DNA of 64,000 nucleotides from Moringa oleifera (GCA_021397835.1 JAJFZO010000896.1:3140501-3204500); one strand, 5' to 3'; positions 10,762-23,589 are shown, counted from the stretch's first letter. Notes: generated from the sequence alone by a model not told the origin. Made by a program: numbers and translations.

Positions 10762-13700
10762 CTATTTAATGCCAGTTTTTAATGAACTGTATTGCCCAAA
10801 CTCTTGTCTGACATCATCAAGCTCAAACTGACTGTTGGTATCAATATCCATTAGCTATACATGTGAAAAATACAAAAGTTAGTACAATTATAATTTCAAT
10901 ATTATACACAACATTTTACATAAACAAATTATTTAAAAACTCACTATTTTCGAGTATGGTGCATTATTGTTATGTCTTTTAATGATATCCCTCATGTATT
11001 TCATCATATAATATCCACACTCATGGTTAGAAGGTTAACGTGGACACTACATTAGCATAATTTAGATGTTACATTTTGTGACTAAAGATAACGAAATTTA
11101 ATATAACATATGGCCCATAACATACATACCTTAGCAACAATACTTTGGCAATTCCGTCGGCTAATAGATGGCATGTCTATTGCGAAAAACATTCTAAAAG
11201 AGCTAAAATAAAAAAGTTACTAATCTTAAAATTGCACATATACTAATGTAAGTTTAAAATAATTAAACTCACATGAACATGAGCATGTCTAACTCAGTGC
11301 GAGAACCATGTCCTAGAGGATCAAAAACTGTATATGTGAACGCCCATGGCTCAACAATCACCAACATCCAATGATGCCTAAATTATTAAGCAAATTAAAT
11401 TATTAGTTATTTAACTAATGCAATTAAAAAAATTAAGTTCATGCTTACGCGATGTTATATGGGAAGATCACTACTCCTTTGTCATATGATTAAGCTAATC
11501 ATGTTGCAATATGACGAGTTTGATCTTCTATCTTTATACCGCTCACAACTGATACCATCGATGGATCAGCAAATAAAATATTTTGATTGAAGCCCAGTGC
11601 AACCAATTTGTAAAGTTTACTAAAAACGTAAAAAACATATATAAATATGAATACGACATAATTGTGAGATTAATAAACTAATAAAAGAATAAAATACATA
11701 CACAATGTAAAATTGAATGATAGTAACACTTATCTCTTCCATGTGACAAAATTGTATTATATCTTCTCGCATCACATATATGGAGCCCTCATTAGCAAAT
11801 ACCTTTTTTTGCAAAGGAATGGTGATGACTTCATCATGATCCATTACCTTTGTGACATGCTCATGCAATACCTTCAGTGATAATGGCAACCAATAAAAGA
11901 CAATTGCTGCAATGATGGTTAATGTTGATGCTCGTCTAACTTGCAACTTTTGAATCTTTCCTCTATTCATTGACTAGAAATAAAATAGTTAAGAAGTCAT
12001 GTCCAATAAATAGACTAAAAAGATTTCAACTTTTGACATAAAATACCTCACATTCACGTGTAATGACCCAATCTCGTGGTCAAGCAACATGTGTGCCAAC
12101 TGCTTCAAATATAGTAAAAATTTCTACTTTTACTATTGGGCGAGGCAAATGAGCATCGCCCCGAATAGCTACATCCACTATCACCCTAACATCTCCATCA
12201 AGCAGAGGATGCCCATGGATAGTTTGATTCATGGTAGTATCTATGAAAACTAATCCATAGGCCACAATATCCTTTAAAGAACCAATGTACAAATCGCATT
12301 GTGCACACTATAATGAATAATCAAAGTACAATTTAATGTCTCAAAACTTTAATTTTTTTCTTTAATAGAAATATAACATGTGGCATACCTTACTACTGGA
12401 CGGTGTAGGCTTTGACGGACCAACTGGTGAAGGTTGAGGAGACGATGTCGGACCTTTTTCATTATCATCTATTCCAGCCATGTTATTACTACCTCTACTT
12501 GAACGAAATAGCATTTGAATGATATTCGGTTGGGTAGTAACTCTGTCTAATACAATGTCATCTAAAACATCTTTATGTTGCGAGAACCACTTCATCATGT
12601 TCATAAAACCTTGTTTATCATATGGTGCTTCACTTACTAGTACGATATATGTTTTCATTCTCTCAAAATATGAGGTTATAGTTACCCCAGATCCCTGACC
12701 TTTACCACGACCAGGATGTTCAGGTGTGCCTAAAGCTTTTGTGAGAACATCATTCACATGTACTGGTTTAAATGTACCTTGACTCTCTTGTGTCATCAAC
12801 TCATCCTACAAAGTCAGAATGCAATTGTTACATAAATGTGACATTTGAATAAATACAAATCAAATGGAAGTAAAGACTCATCAAATACATACAATCCTTT
12901 TAACACACTCTTTGGTTGCTTCATTTGTGTATCATCCTTGTTTGTTACATCGTGCTGCTTTCCTTAATGTAGCACAATCAATTTCTTCTTCAGTGCCTAA
13001 CGACTTCTTCTACAAGCAATCATACAAAATCATTTTATGTAGTTAATTAAAGTAAACAAAATGGATCCATCACATGTTCAAAAATTTGCGCAAAAAAAAA
13101 AAAAAAACCAAAACATAATTGACTTACAAGTTTGATCTCTAACCCTGCAAATCCTTTTCAAGCAAGACAATGATCATATATATTTTTCTTTCTTCTCTCT
13201 ATTGCAATAATTCTTTTTCACTATATTATAAATGAATATCAATCTTTAGTGAAAGTTTCACAAATAAACATCTTTATTTGGTTAATGTAATACCTGAAAC
13301 TCCTCTGAAAGGCGAGAATTCGCAAATGCATGCCAGACATCTAAATCTATGAAACTCCTATATTCTGCTGGTGGCAGCCTCAAGTATTCTAGGTCATCCA
13401 TAAAAGGCAAGATGTATTTCCTCATAAGAATGGTTTTGAAGCTTCTCCATTTTTGTGCAGCAGATTGGAGTACATGCCTTTTCAAAGTTACATCAATGTC
13501 ATATGTCCCTTATAAAACACATTTACAAAAATCAATGAAAACAAATCATGAGCATATAATTCAATTTTAAATGTAACCACTTGCATATTTTATAACACAT
13601 ATTGAAACTGTTTCCCAAATCTTATTCTATAACACTTCTCGGACAGCATGCCAATCGTTAAGTGTAATAGGCATTGTATGTTATACAATGACACCAATGT

Positions 13701-13860
13701 AACTGTTCATCGTTGCACCATGCTTTTCGATTGGCTGTCCTTTCTATTTAATTGGACTGATATCTTCTGTCCCATTGATCTACACTTAATAACATCAGGC
13801 ATAGTGGTAATGCCTTGGTTTTTTGCATTTCTATGAGGCACGATCGGGTTGATCTGATGG
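10762..13860 (-). pseudogene. CACTA second ORF: plant transposase-like region plus C48 (Ulp1) peptidase
   Basis: The 5' part reads GQPIEKHGATMNSYIGVIV, then LNDWHAVREVL and KIWETVS, interrupted by stops, then AQKWRSFKT and PPAEYRSFIDLD at 13485-13282. This is the pattern of the plant transposase (Ptta/En/Spm) family. Next comes GTPEHPGRGKGQGSG (12799-12362), a linker segment with DGDVRVIVDVAIRGDA (12292-12080), and further exons at 11970-11620. The C48 peptidase module follows with HHWMLVIVEPWAF (His codon 11371-11373), VFDPLG (Asp 11320-11322) and NHECGYYMMKYMRDII (Cys 11017-11019), so the catalytic residues are present. An in-frame TAA at 11035-11037 replaces the Gln of the usual CPRQP motif. 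A C-terminal exon ends at 10762. The peptidase is of the SUMO-protease fold often carried by CACTA elements. Confidence 0.75.
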
Positions 13861-14028
13861 ACCCATTAAATCTGTAAATTAAATACTAGCAAATTAACAA
13901 TACATATTCATAAAAACATATAAAGTTAAGAGTCAATAAAAACTAACATGTAAAAACTTACTTCATAAAAAAATAGAATAAAAAAATTATAAGGCATATG
14001 TAAAGTTTAACATCACCTATCATATTAG

Positions 14029-17000
14029 TCAAACCCATAATCCTTCACCATCTTCCCTAGCATATGTAACTGCATTGTCGTCTATTTGATCAAAGAGTTC
14101 AACAGATGGTAAATTATTACAAAAAGGCATATGATCTAGACTAATGTCACCCAAATCATCTTCTTCATCAAAGTATTTTCAAGGTGTTAACATTACAAGC
14201 GACCGTTTTGTATCGATTGGATCTTTAACATAAAATACTTGTGTCACTTATGAAGCTAGTATAAATTGATCATTTTTATGCCCAATCCGATTAAGATCAA
14301 CAAGGATAACTCCTAGACCATCAACTTTAACACCATGACTATTCTCAATCCAATCATATTTAAAAAATGGAACTCTAAATAAAGTGTAATCCAGCTCCCA
14401 TATCTCTTGTATTACCCCATAAAATACCATGTCACCATATATTGGATTTTTATCTTTTGCACTCGAAATTTGCATGGTATTAGCAATTAAAGTGACTTCA
14501 CTGTTTTAGTGCACTCTTGAGTTGTCTCTTTCTTTTTTATAAAAATGACAACCATTATGATGTATCCAGGATACTTGATTACTGCGACTTGAGGTCCATG
14601 AGCAATCCATCGTAAAGTTAATGAGATATTATGATTAGATGATGAAAGTTGATACCCAACCTACAATAAATAATATATTAGATCAACCATTATGGACACA
14701 TATAACTTAGTGGTGGACTTGTAAAGATTTTTATCATGTGCGCAACCAATTGATGAAGGTGTGATTATGCTTATCATGCAACCACTTTCGTCTTTTCGAC
14801 TTCATGGGACTGTCAACAGTTAATTGGTTTAAATGCTCGCTACATGATAAGAACAATGCATGTAAGCAATTAAAATTGTCTTTGATGTGGTATAATAAAT
14901 AGGTTATAAATATTACCTTATGTAAGGTTGAACTTCACTTGTATTCGTTAAAACATATAAATGAGCTTGTTGAAGAAGATCATGGTGAACTTGTTCAATC
15001 CATCCACCAGTTAAAGGTCTTCCATTTTTAGTTGAATAATCAAATACATTCTTCCTTAGAGGAATCCCAATAGAATCTGTATTCGATAAATAATCTACAC
15101 AAAATTCTAGTGCCTTTTCTGCAATGTATGATTCAGTGATACATCCCTCAGGCCTGTTACGATTTCGAACATAACCCTTCAACACCTTCATGTATCTTTC
15201 AAATGGGTACATCCACCTCAAATATATAGGACCACATAGTTTTACTTCTCTAACTAGGTGAACAGTTAAATGAACCATAACATCAAAGAAACTGAGAGCA
15301 AAGCACTTTTCTAGTACACATAATGTTGTCACAAGTTCACGTTGGATGTCATCTAACTTAGAAATATCTACCACCTTTTGGCATAATGAATTGAAGAACA
15401 TGCAAAGTCTACTTAAAGCATATATAACATGTTTCGATAACATTGTTCGTAGAGCAATAGGTAAGAGTTGTTGCATTAAAGTGTAACAATCATGTGACTT
15501 TAACCCATATAGCTTTAAGTCATCCATAGAAACAAGATTTCTGATGTTTGAAGAATACCCATCTGGCACCTTAATCTCACTGAGCACTTTACAAAATCTC
15601 ATTTTTTTCATCTCTTGACAATGTATAGCATGTAGGTGGTAAAAATGTACGATTATTGTGATGTTGTGGTACCAATTCAACCTTAATCCCATTTCTTGCA
15701 GATCCAATCTAGCTGCTACCCCATCTTTTGATTTTCCTGCAACATTAAGCAATATGCCTCCAAGACTATCACATACGTTCTTTTCTATATGCATAACATC
15801 AAGCACATGTTTGACATGTAAGAACTTCCAGTATGGTAAGTCAAAGAAAATTGATCTCTTCTTCTAACATTGTGAAACCACGTCTTCATTATTTCATTTA
15901 TATTGCTTTTTTGACTTCCCCCATGAATTTGATAAACTTTGAACCTTAGAGAAGACCACTTCACCAGTTAATGGTTATGGAGCAACTCTCAATTCTTGTT
16001 CCCCATTAAAAGCTTTCTTTTGTTCACGGTAAGAATGATGTCGTGGTAAAAATCTTCTATGTCCAATATATGACATTTTCTTACTATACTGCAAATGAAC
16101 TGCATTGGTATTCTCAACACAGATAGGACAAGCATTGGAACCTTTAATTGTACAACCAAACAAATTATCATAAGCAGAAAAATCATTAATAGTTCACAGC
16201 AAAATAGGTCTCAAGTTAAACGATTCTTTTTGGTACGTGTCATAAACTTCCACACCAGTGTCCCATAATATCCGTAAGTCTTTTATGAGTGGTGCCAAGT
16301 AAATGTCTATATCATTACCAGGTTGTTTAGGGCCTGATATTAACAGTGTTAACATCATGAACTTTCTTTTTATTGTTAACCATTGTGGTAAATCATATGT
16401 CACCATAACAATCGACCAATAACTATATCAACTATTTAATGTACTATGAGGATTAATCCCATTAACTGAAATAGGAAGCCTTATGTTTCTTGGTTTTGAT
16501 GCAAATTATGGCCACATATAGTCACTATTTTCCATAATGGTGTATCTGACGAATGCATCAACTAGCCATCAACTTTTTTTTGGCTTGAATGCCATGTTAG
16601 ATGTTTGAATGTTTCAAAGCTTCTAAACATTCTTCTAAACCTAGATATTGGTGGAAAATACCATAACACCTTAACCGATACCCCGGTCTGTATCTTGTTA
16701 CTATTCTTCATTATTTTCCATCTAGAAAGACCACAAGTTGGACACTGAATCTCATTTTGAAACTCCTTTCGATACAATATGTAATCATTTGGACATGCAT
16801 GGATCATGTGATACTCCATGCCTAATGCATTTAATGTTTTTTTGTCATCATACATAGATGTAGGCATTTTATTATTTTCTGGCAACATTTCAGATATCAA
16901 ATTTAAAAGTTCATTGAAGCTCTGGTCAAACCAATTGTACTTCGCCTTCAAATTGTAAAGTTTAACTAGAGCAGAGAGTTCAGTGAACTTTATTAATCCA

Positions 17001-17398
17001 GAATACAAAGGTTTCCCATCATCACTAAGGAACTTCATGAACTGGTTAGCATTACCATTGTACTCTACAAATGCATCTTGAACCATCTCTACAGTGTTAT
17101 CAACTTCTTCCTTTTGGACAACCTTTCTATTAGCTGTAGCATTTCTACTTGTAGAAGACCTATTAAGACATGCTTCCCCATGCCATATCCAATTATTGTA
17201 ACTTCGATCAACTTCATTAACAAATAAATGATCTCATGTCTCACGTGGAGTCAGACATTTCATAGTACCACATTTAATGCACGGACAACGAACATGCTCA
17301 GGATTATCAGAATTTCAAATTGCATATTTCAAGAAATTAGTTGCACCTATATCATACTCATCTGACCTTCTATCAGCGAACATCCAAGTCCTGTCCAT
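14029..17398 (-). pseudogene. tnp2: CACTA tnp2-type transposase, broken
   Basis: The start is the ATG at 17398, giving MDRTWMFADRRSDEYDIGAT and then CPCIKCGTMKCLTPRE, the zinc-binding transposase-associated domain. Two TGA codons interrupt this part. It continues through 17086-16562 (KYNWFDQSFNELLNLISEML, CPTCGLSRWK), the tnp2 core (LPQWLTIKRKFMMLTLLISG, DIYLAPLIKDLRILWDTGVE, CPICVENT; 16406-15975) and the LDVMHIEKNVCDSLGGILLN/DUF4218-like part (15806-14913). It finishes with the DUF4216-like part (VFYGVIQEIWELDYTLFRVP, DLNRIGHKNDQFILAS; 14475-14248) and a C-terminus ending EDGEGLWV before a TGA at 14029-14031. All expected blocks are in order, so this was once a full transposase, now broken by stops and shifts. 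Confidence 0.85.
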
Positions 17399-18260
17399 TC
17401 TAATATTTAACACATCATATGTTAGCACATCAACTTGATTCTATCAATGTATATATATGCATATCAACCAATTTTTACAAAGAGGATGATCCTATACCAT
17501 TCAGAAATGCAACATCAATATAGAGCACATGATAAATCATGCTTCATTTAATTTCATAAAAAATTCGACAGCATATCCCTATAGTTCTTCAAGTACATGA
17601 CTTATGTGGATACTTTTTAGTGTTTTTTCTTCAAATCAAAACACCAATAAATATCCACTAGTATGTACTCGAAGAACAAAGGATATGTTACTCGAAATTC
17701 ATTACGAAATAAAATGAGTCAAGATTTATACATCATGTGCAATACATAAATATTGCATTTTCAAACTATTCAAACTGGACAATTAAAGAATTATAAATGA
17801 AAATTTTTATTTAATCCGCATGTTATATACGTGGACTATAATAAAATGTTCATTTATAATTCCAAAACGGTATCTAAGGTTATATGTACTAAGTATAATG
17901 AGCTAACATTGTACACATAAATGGATTTTTTTACTAATTGGTGAAATAAATTTTAAATGTAAAATTGTACAAATATAACTTAAATTTACATTAAATTAAA
18001 AAATCAATAAAAATTTTATAAAAGAATAATGCTTACCTTAATGATGATTCCCCAATTAGCTTGCAATACTATCTTCTCTTGCAAAAACACAAATCATGTT
18101 TCAATAATAATTCTACTAATTAACTTATTATTAATACAATTACTAAATTTTTGACGTTGTCAACTTTTTTAAGAAAAAATGAATATTCAAAAAATTGATA
18201 ATAAAAAGATCAACTTACTATATAAACCCACTTCTAAAGACCTTCGAATTAATCGTAATC

Positions 18261-18306
<46 letters not shown>

Positions 18307-19489
18307 AAAGTGTCTGCAAGACTTTTGTCAATGACACAAACTAAACTATATTTATTAACAAAACTCTAAATGAAATCAAATAATTAATAATATCATCCAC
18401 AGATTGCAATTATGATCAGACTAAATTTAAATTTTTATTATATAAACAAAAAATAATAAAATGTAATATTTTAATAATGTTAGTCTTGGACTTCTTCCCA
18501 TATGAAATTGAGGATCATATAATAATCTCCTCTATTTAAACAAATTTCTCAAATTTAGTCAATATCATTACCAATTTTTTTTATATATATATAATGATGA
18601 TCATTGTAGATATTATTGCTATTTCATTTTTAATAATCGTTATAAAATACAAATACCATTATAAAATCTCATAAAATTAAATTATTAAAATATTTTAATT
18701 AATACTCCTAATTTCATTTAATTATTGCTTTTTAATTGTAATAATCAAATAGCACACAAATGATATGAAACAACAAATAACCAATCATCATTTCACATAA
18801 ATTCTTTAGATAAATTTGTAATTCTTTACAATCTATAAGTTATGAGATGTTTTAATTTATTACAATCAATAATTATAATAATTAATTTAAATCTCATCTT
18901 ATACTTCTTTTGTATTGTTAAAAACTTTTTCTCATGCTACCATTATTCATGCGAAATAATACCAATTAAGATATTTTTCTTTCTTATGGTGACATTTGAT
19001 TTTTTAATGTCATAGTGTAAAGTTACTCAACATACTGGAAAAATATTTGTATAGGAACAAGTGGATCAATGCAACTCTTTATTTATATATAAACAAAAAG
19101 TAAATGACTTGAAAATAAAGACATAAAAAGTTACAGATTCTTCCTTCTTGATTGTTACATACAATACTATTATTTGCTCAATACTTTATTTATAACATAA
19201 TCCTGAATATTAAACTATGAGTATTTCACTTGTCTTTTACTTTAGATAATGATTTATCTCATGCTTTAATTTAGGCTGCGTGATAGTTTGCTTGCTATTA
19301 AAAATTTTTCGAGAAGCAAATCGAAATCAAGGTCCACAAAACTCCTTTTTGGTCATATTTGCTGGAGAAGAGCCATGCCAATAGCTGGAAAAGAACAAAA
19401 AAACGTAAAAGCTAATACTAATAAAAAGAAAAAAAGTAATTATAAATTGGGGAGAAAAGATTAATCTTACCAAAACTAAAAAGATATTT
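17399..19489. other. AT-rich stretch beyond the transposase, no gene
   Basis: No coding signal was seen. The region probably holds the promoter and 5' terminal part of CACTA element A, but I could not find the terminal CACTA motif or clear subterminal repeats. A long TA microsatellite lies inside. Confidence 0.35.
18263..18301. repeat. (TA)n microsatellite
   Basis: An uninterrupted run of about 19 TA dinucleotides follows TCTGAA. Confidence 0.95.
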
Positions 19490-20570
19490 TAATCAGTTAG
19501 ATCTGAAACCCGAATAAAAGTAGAGCCACATCTTCTTTTGTTGCAATTAGTAAAGGCCAACATTTTGATATGGTAGATCTCGAACCTCGATGGAAGTAGA
19601 ACCATGTCCAGATCTGGAACCCTAATGAAAATAAAATCTCGCACCCAGATTTAAAACCCATATCATAAATCTGGAACCCCCAGCATAAATTTGAAATCCT
19701 TAACTCAGATGTGAAACCACGATACAAGTAGAACCACACCTAGATCCAGAATCTCGATGGAAGTAGAAACTCACACCCATATCTAGAATCTCCAGCATAG
19801 GTTTGGAATTTGTAGCCCAAATTTAAAATCTTGAACCCAAATTTTGAACCCTCAAGCTCTAAAATCCTAACCAAGATTTGAAATCTCTACCCCAAATCTA
19901 AAACCTTGCACCCAGATATGAAAATCCTAGTATACGTCTAAAATCTCAACCAAGATCTGGAATCCCTAGCCAAAATTTAAAACTCCGAACCCAGATTTAG
20001 AACATCTAGCATAAATCTAAAATTCTAACCCAGATTAAAAACCTCATACCCAAATTTGGAACTCCTAGCACATATCTGAAATCCCAATGAAGATATCAAA
20101 TCCCTAGCCCATATTTAAAGCCCTGCAGACAGTTTTAGAATCCTTAGTACATATCCAAAATAAGATTTCAGTCTAGAATCCTTAGCCTAGATCTGAAGTC
20201 ATGCATCTAGATTTGGAACCTCTAACATAGATGTGGAATCTAAAGCCCCGAGCTGAAACCCCTCACCCAAATCTAGAACCTTCAGACCCCTCACCTAGAT
20301 CTTGAATCCTCAGCCCAGTTCTGGAACCCCTCAGCCAGTTCTAGAACCCCTCAGCCAGTTCTGAAACCCCTCAGACCCCTCACTCAGATTTGGAACCCTC
20401 ACCCAGATCTGGAACCCTAGACTCCTCACCTAATCTAAAACCCTGGCCCAGATCTAGAACACCTCACCCAGATCCGAAACTCTTAGCCTAGATCTGGAAC
20501 CCCTCACCCAGATCCAAAGCTCTTAGCCTAGATCTGGAACCCCTCACTCAGGAACTCTCATCCCACATTC
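19490..20570. repeat. Degenerate short tandem array based on AGATCTGGAACCC
   Basis: Dozens of variants of AGATCTGGAACCCCTCACCC and AGATTTGAAACCC follow each other with irregular 18-28 base spacing over more than 1 kb. The array is most regular at 20270-20560 and more decayed to the left. On the opposite strand the array reads as GGGTTCCAGATCTGGG-type units. The ORF at 19739-19497 (-) is only a read-through of these units (GFQI and FYLYRG-type repeats). The array lies between CACTA element A and the element at 21060-23833, and may be internal to one of them. Confidence 0.8.
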
Positions 20571-21059
20571 GGGACCCCATATATCTAAATCTGGGATCTT
20601 AACGAATATTTTGAACCTCAAAATAGATCTAAAATCTTGATGAAAATGAAACCATGCACATATCTAGAATCGCAATGGAAGGAGAATCACATCCAGATTT
20701 GAGCTTAAAAATAATGAAACTAAAAGTCAAAAATCAAGGAACAATAATTTCTGCATTTTAACAAAAAAAGATGAGCACAACATTTTGGGAGAAAAAATTA
20801 AACTTACTAAAAAAAGGGAGGAGATTCAAGCTGCCAGTTGTGGAACCCAAAAGCAAGCAGCACTGCACACACTCTTAATCCTTTCGATGTAAATAGTTAG
20901 GGCCGATCAAATGTTCGGTTTGCACATCTACAATCCGGAGAGGCTCTCTTCATAGTGTGCACTTCATACCTAATATTTTTACTACCTGAAGAATCGAAGT
21001 TTATGTTGAGTAGTTCAAGAAAAAGAATGAATGAATGAAGTTTATCGATGTTTTTGGAG
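20571..21059. other. Gene-free stretch left of the MADS-carrying element
   Basis: Nothing recognisable was found. If the element to the right has a left terminus with a CACTA motif, I could not locate it here. Confidence 0.3.
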
Positions 21060-21107
21060 AAGCTGCAAGGCTTTTATTCATAGTTACAGCCATCACTGTG
21101 AATAAAA

Positions 21108-21485
21108 CCTTTATTCACAGTTATGGCTGTAACTGTGAATAAAAGGTTGGGGGCTTTATTCATTCACTGCTCGCTGGCTCCTTCATTCTTTGTTTCACAT
21201 GAATTCACAGCTTCACCAGGAAAAAAAAGAACTCGAGAGAAGGGGAGGGGCTGAGGAAGGCCGACTGTAACATCGACTTGCTGGTGGTGGGCATGCCTTT
21301 TATTCACAGTTATGGCTATAACTGTGAATAAAAGGCTGGTGCCTTTATTTACTCACTGCTCACTGGTTCCTTCATTCACTTGCACATGAATTCGCAGCTT
21401 CACCAGAAAAAGAAAGGGCATGAGAGAATGGGGAGGGCTGAGGAAGGCCAACGGTAACTTCGGCTTGCTGGTGGTGGGCGTGCGT
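21108..21485. repeat. 189-bp tandem duplication within the subterminal region
   Basis: Two units start at about 21111 and 21300. Each contains the palindromic motif, then CACTGCTCRCTGG, CACATGAATTC, CAGCTTCACCAG, GGGCTGAGGAAGGCC and CTTGCTGGTGGTGGGC in the same order, with scattered differences. Confidence 0.85.
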
Positions 21486-22487
21486 GAGCGTCCCTTTCGT
21501 TCTACTGCTGTGAGGTGGCAGAAGGTTTTGCTTTTTATATATGTTTTCATCACCTTCTGGAGAGGGCATGATTTTCATCTGAATAAGCTAGACAATGTAC
21601 ACGTGTACTTTTTACCACTTATATAATTAAAGCCTAATTCCTATGTATTTTCACAAATTGAACATATTAAGCATATTAACCATGTTTCTGACCGATTATT
21701 AATTAAGTAGCAGTGAAACATGAAAAAATAGGTTAATTTTTCAAGGGGAAAGCTAGCATGCTAAACTTCAAGTAATTCTGCCCCACTGTTGGTCCCTGCA
21801 TCTTAAGCTTTGTCAGGGGAACACCTACAAAAAGTTTCTTGTTTACAGCTTCATTAATCAAACCTGGAGCACTGGATCCTCTTAATTTGTTTGGAATGAA
21901 TTCATGGTTTGACTTAATTTTACAGCACATCTCCGGTTGGATTTACTTCTTTATAATTGTCGAAGATCAGTTTGAACACCAAAAGTTTATGATCTTCTAG
22001 TTTCTATACAAATTGATGTACAACTGGCATGAGACAGTGATGAAAATGTCTTTGTAAGTAGCTTAGAAAGAAGTAGAAGCATGCAGATCTGGGTCTTAAG
22101 CAGCCCAAAGAGTCACTATGTGATGATAGAGTAGCAAGCCTTCAGATAATTAAACAAAGTTGATTTATGATTTATAGAGGATACCCTATAGCTATGGTCT
22201 GGTCAAATACTAAATACCCTTCAGAGAAACCAAAAACAGTAGAACTGGATTATCTTTCAACTACATTAATTGCACACAAAGAGAAGAAACTGTTAGATAT
22301 CTCAAAGTTATCTGAATTCAATGTTTCATCTACATAAAAGGCTTACAAAGGCTTTAGATACTTGAGTTAAACTGAAAGTAATATTCAATCCCAGAAGCTA
22401 TTTACAGGAATCTTAAACAATTTAGAGAATCTGAAGTTATATCAACATTCTTTTGACATAATTAGTGTAGATGGTAATCTGTGGGAC
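21486..22487. other. Interior of the MADS-carrying element, unassigned
   Basis: No frame is clearly coding. An ORF at 21930-21733 (-) reads NKKLFVGVPLTKLKMQGP and could be part of a captured exon, but I do not recognise it. DNA directly left of 22488 may be the 3' UTR of the captured MADS gene. Confidence 0.3.
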
Positions 22488-22967
22488 TTACACTAACTGA
22501 AGGGCCATCTGATCCTAGCATGAGTAGTGATGATTTGTGGGTTGTAATGCACTAACTTGAAAAAAGTTCTTGGAATCAAAGGGTTGAAACTGGATGACCT
22601 TATAGTTACCTCCTCTTGGCATCAAGTTCATGTTCTGTTGGTTCCTCTCATTCTCTGATATCTACTTATATATATATATATATATATCCATCGAAAAATC
22701 ACCAAAAGATGTAAAAACATAAGAGAAAGAGAGGGAGAAGGAGGAAGAGAGTACCTTTGCTTGGAAAAGCTGGTTATTGTTATTCAAGTCAATTTCCTGC
22801 AAGGCACCCATGAATGGTTTCAATGAGATAGAAAGAAAACATTTGCAACTTATCTTCTACATATGGAGTTCACATCAAACAAGTAGGTGAGATACCTGAG
22901 CATTAGCTTCTACACTTGAAAAAAATGGTTCCAGAGAGCAATGATTGTTAATTGCATGATTCTCCAC
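22488..22967 (-). pseudogene. AGAMOUS-lineage MADS-box gene fragment (3' exons)
   Basis: Three exon-like pieces lie in order on the minus strand. The first (about 22967-22896) ends SVEANAQ before a GT donor, resembling the end of the AGAMOUS I-region exon. The second (22796-22755) is exactly 42 bp between AG and GT and encodes EIDLNNNNQLFQAK. AGAMOUS genes have a 42-bp exon here, typically reading E-DL-NDNQ-LRAK. The third (22661-22488) encodes ISENERNQQNMNLMP, then QPFDSKNFFQVSALQPTNHH and DQMALQLV with a stop. This is the C-terminal AG motif region (FDSRN-FQV-LQP-NHHY, DQ-ALQLV). The MADS DNA-binding domain and the K-domain exons are absent, and an in-frame TAG precedes DQMALQLV. It is therefore a broken fragment, not a working floral regulator. 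Its position inside a CACTA-like element suggests capture. Confidence 0.8.
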
Positions 22968-22992
22968 AAACAAAGAAAAAATTAATGAATCA

Positions 22993-23178
22993 CTAATTTT
23001 CATCTAAATGACCAGAGCCTTGGCTCCTCAAGAAATTGCCGTGAGATAGAGCCTTCATGTCCCCTGCCCTGTCAGCCATAAAGGAGAAGGATGGAAGTCC
23101 GACTTGTAATAACATGAACACATGCTCAGATAACATCATTGAATCCACATTTTCTTGATGCAAATGGCTGACCAGCAA
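22993..23178 (-). pseudogene. Unrecognised ORF next to the MADS exons
   Basis: The 61-residue frame begins MLVSHLHQENVDSMML and ends LSHGNFLRSQGSGHLDEN. Its composition is unlike the surrounding AT-rich DNA and unlike transposase, so it may be another captured exon, either from the MADS locus or from a different gene. I do not recognise the family. Confidence 0.3.
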
Positions 23179-23589
23179 ACTGCATCGAAACTTTTCGAAG
23201 GTCCAATTACTTAATCTTTGATATCAATATATGCGTGCATGCTTCTGACAAATTTCTAAGCATGGATGACACGAAGATCAAGAGCAACACCTTAACATCT
23301 CTATATATGATCAAGACTACTGGAATGAAATTTTAGCATTAGAAGAAGCCTAGGAAAATCCCATCATCTGTGACCTAATCTTTTGTCCAGTGCAAAGAGT
23401 CATTTCTTGCAAGGCCTCTCCATGCTTGAGCAAAAACTGAAGATGTTACCTCTGAGCTTGTATCAGTTAACCACCATGGCTGAGAGAGAAGGTGTCAGGT
23501 TGAACAAGCTGCAGTGGACGGTGAGGCCAATGACATCCTAGAGGCAAAAATAAGCAACCGTAACAGGGGCAAAAAAATTGAATGGTGAA

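Larger units (their letters stand above)
10736..18100 (-). mobile_element. CACTA (En/Spm) element A, degenerate
   Basis: The minus strand reads, in order, a tnp2-type transposase (17398-14029) and a second ORF (about 13860-10762), the arrangement of plant CACTA elements. The 3' terminus lies at the right edge of block A, where block C carries the same insertion with more of its subterminal repeats. In A most of the subterminal repeat region is lost, leaving only about 25 bases beyond the second ORF's stop. No clear 5' terminus (a CACTA motif on the minus strand) was found beyond 17400, so the right limit is approximate. Confidence 0.75.

Noticed and set aside
12864..13046. Short plus-strand ORFs within the CACTA A second ORF
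   Set aside because: They are antisense shadows of intron and exon sequence of the minus-strand pseudogene.
19497..19739. 80-residue ORF with repeated GFQI and FYLYRG phrases
   Set aside because: It is a read-through of the AGATCTGGAACCC array, not a gene.
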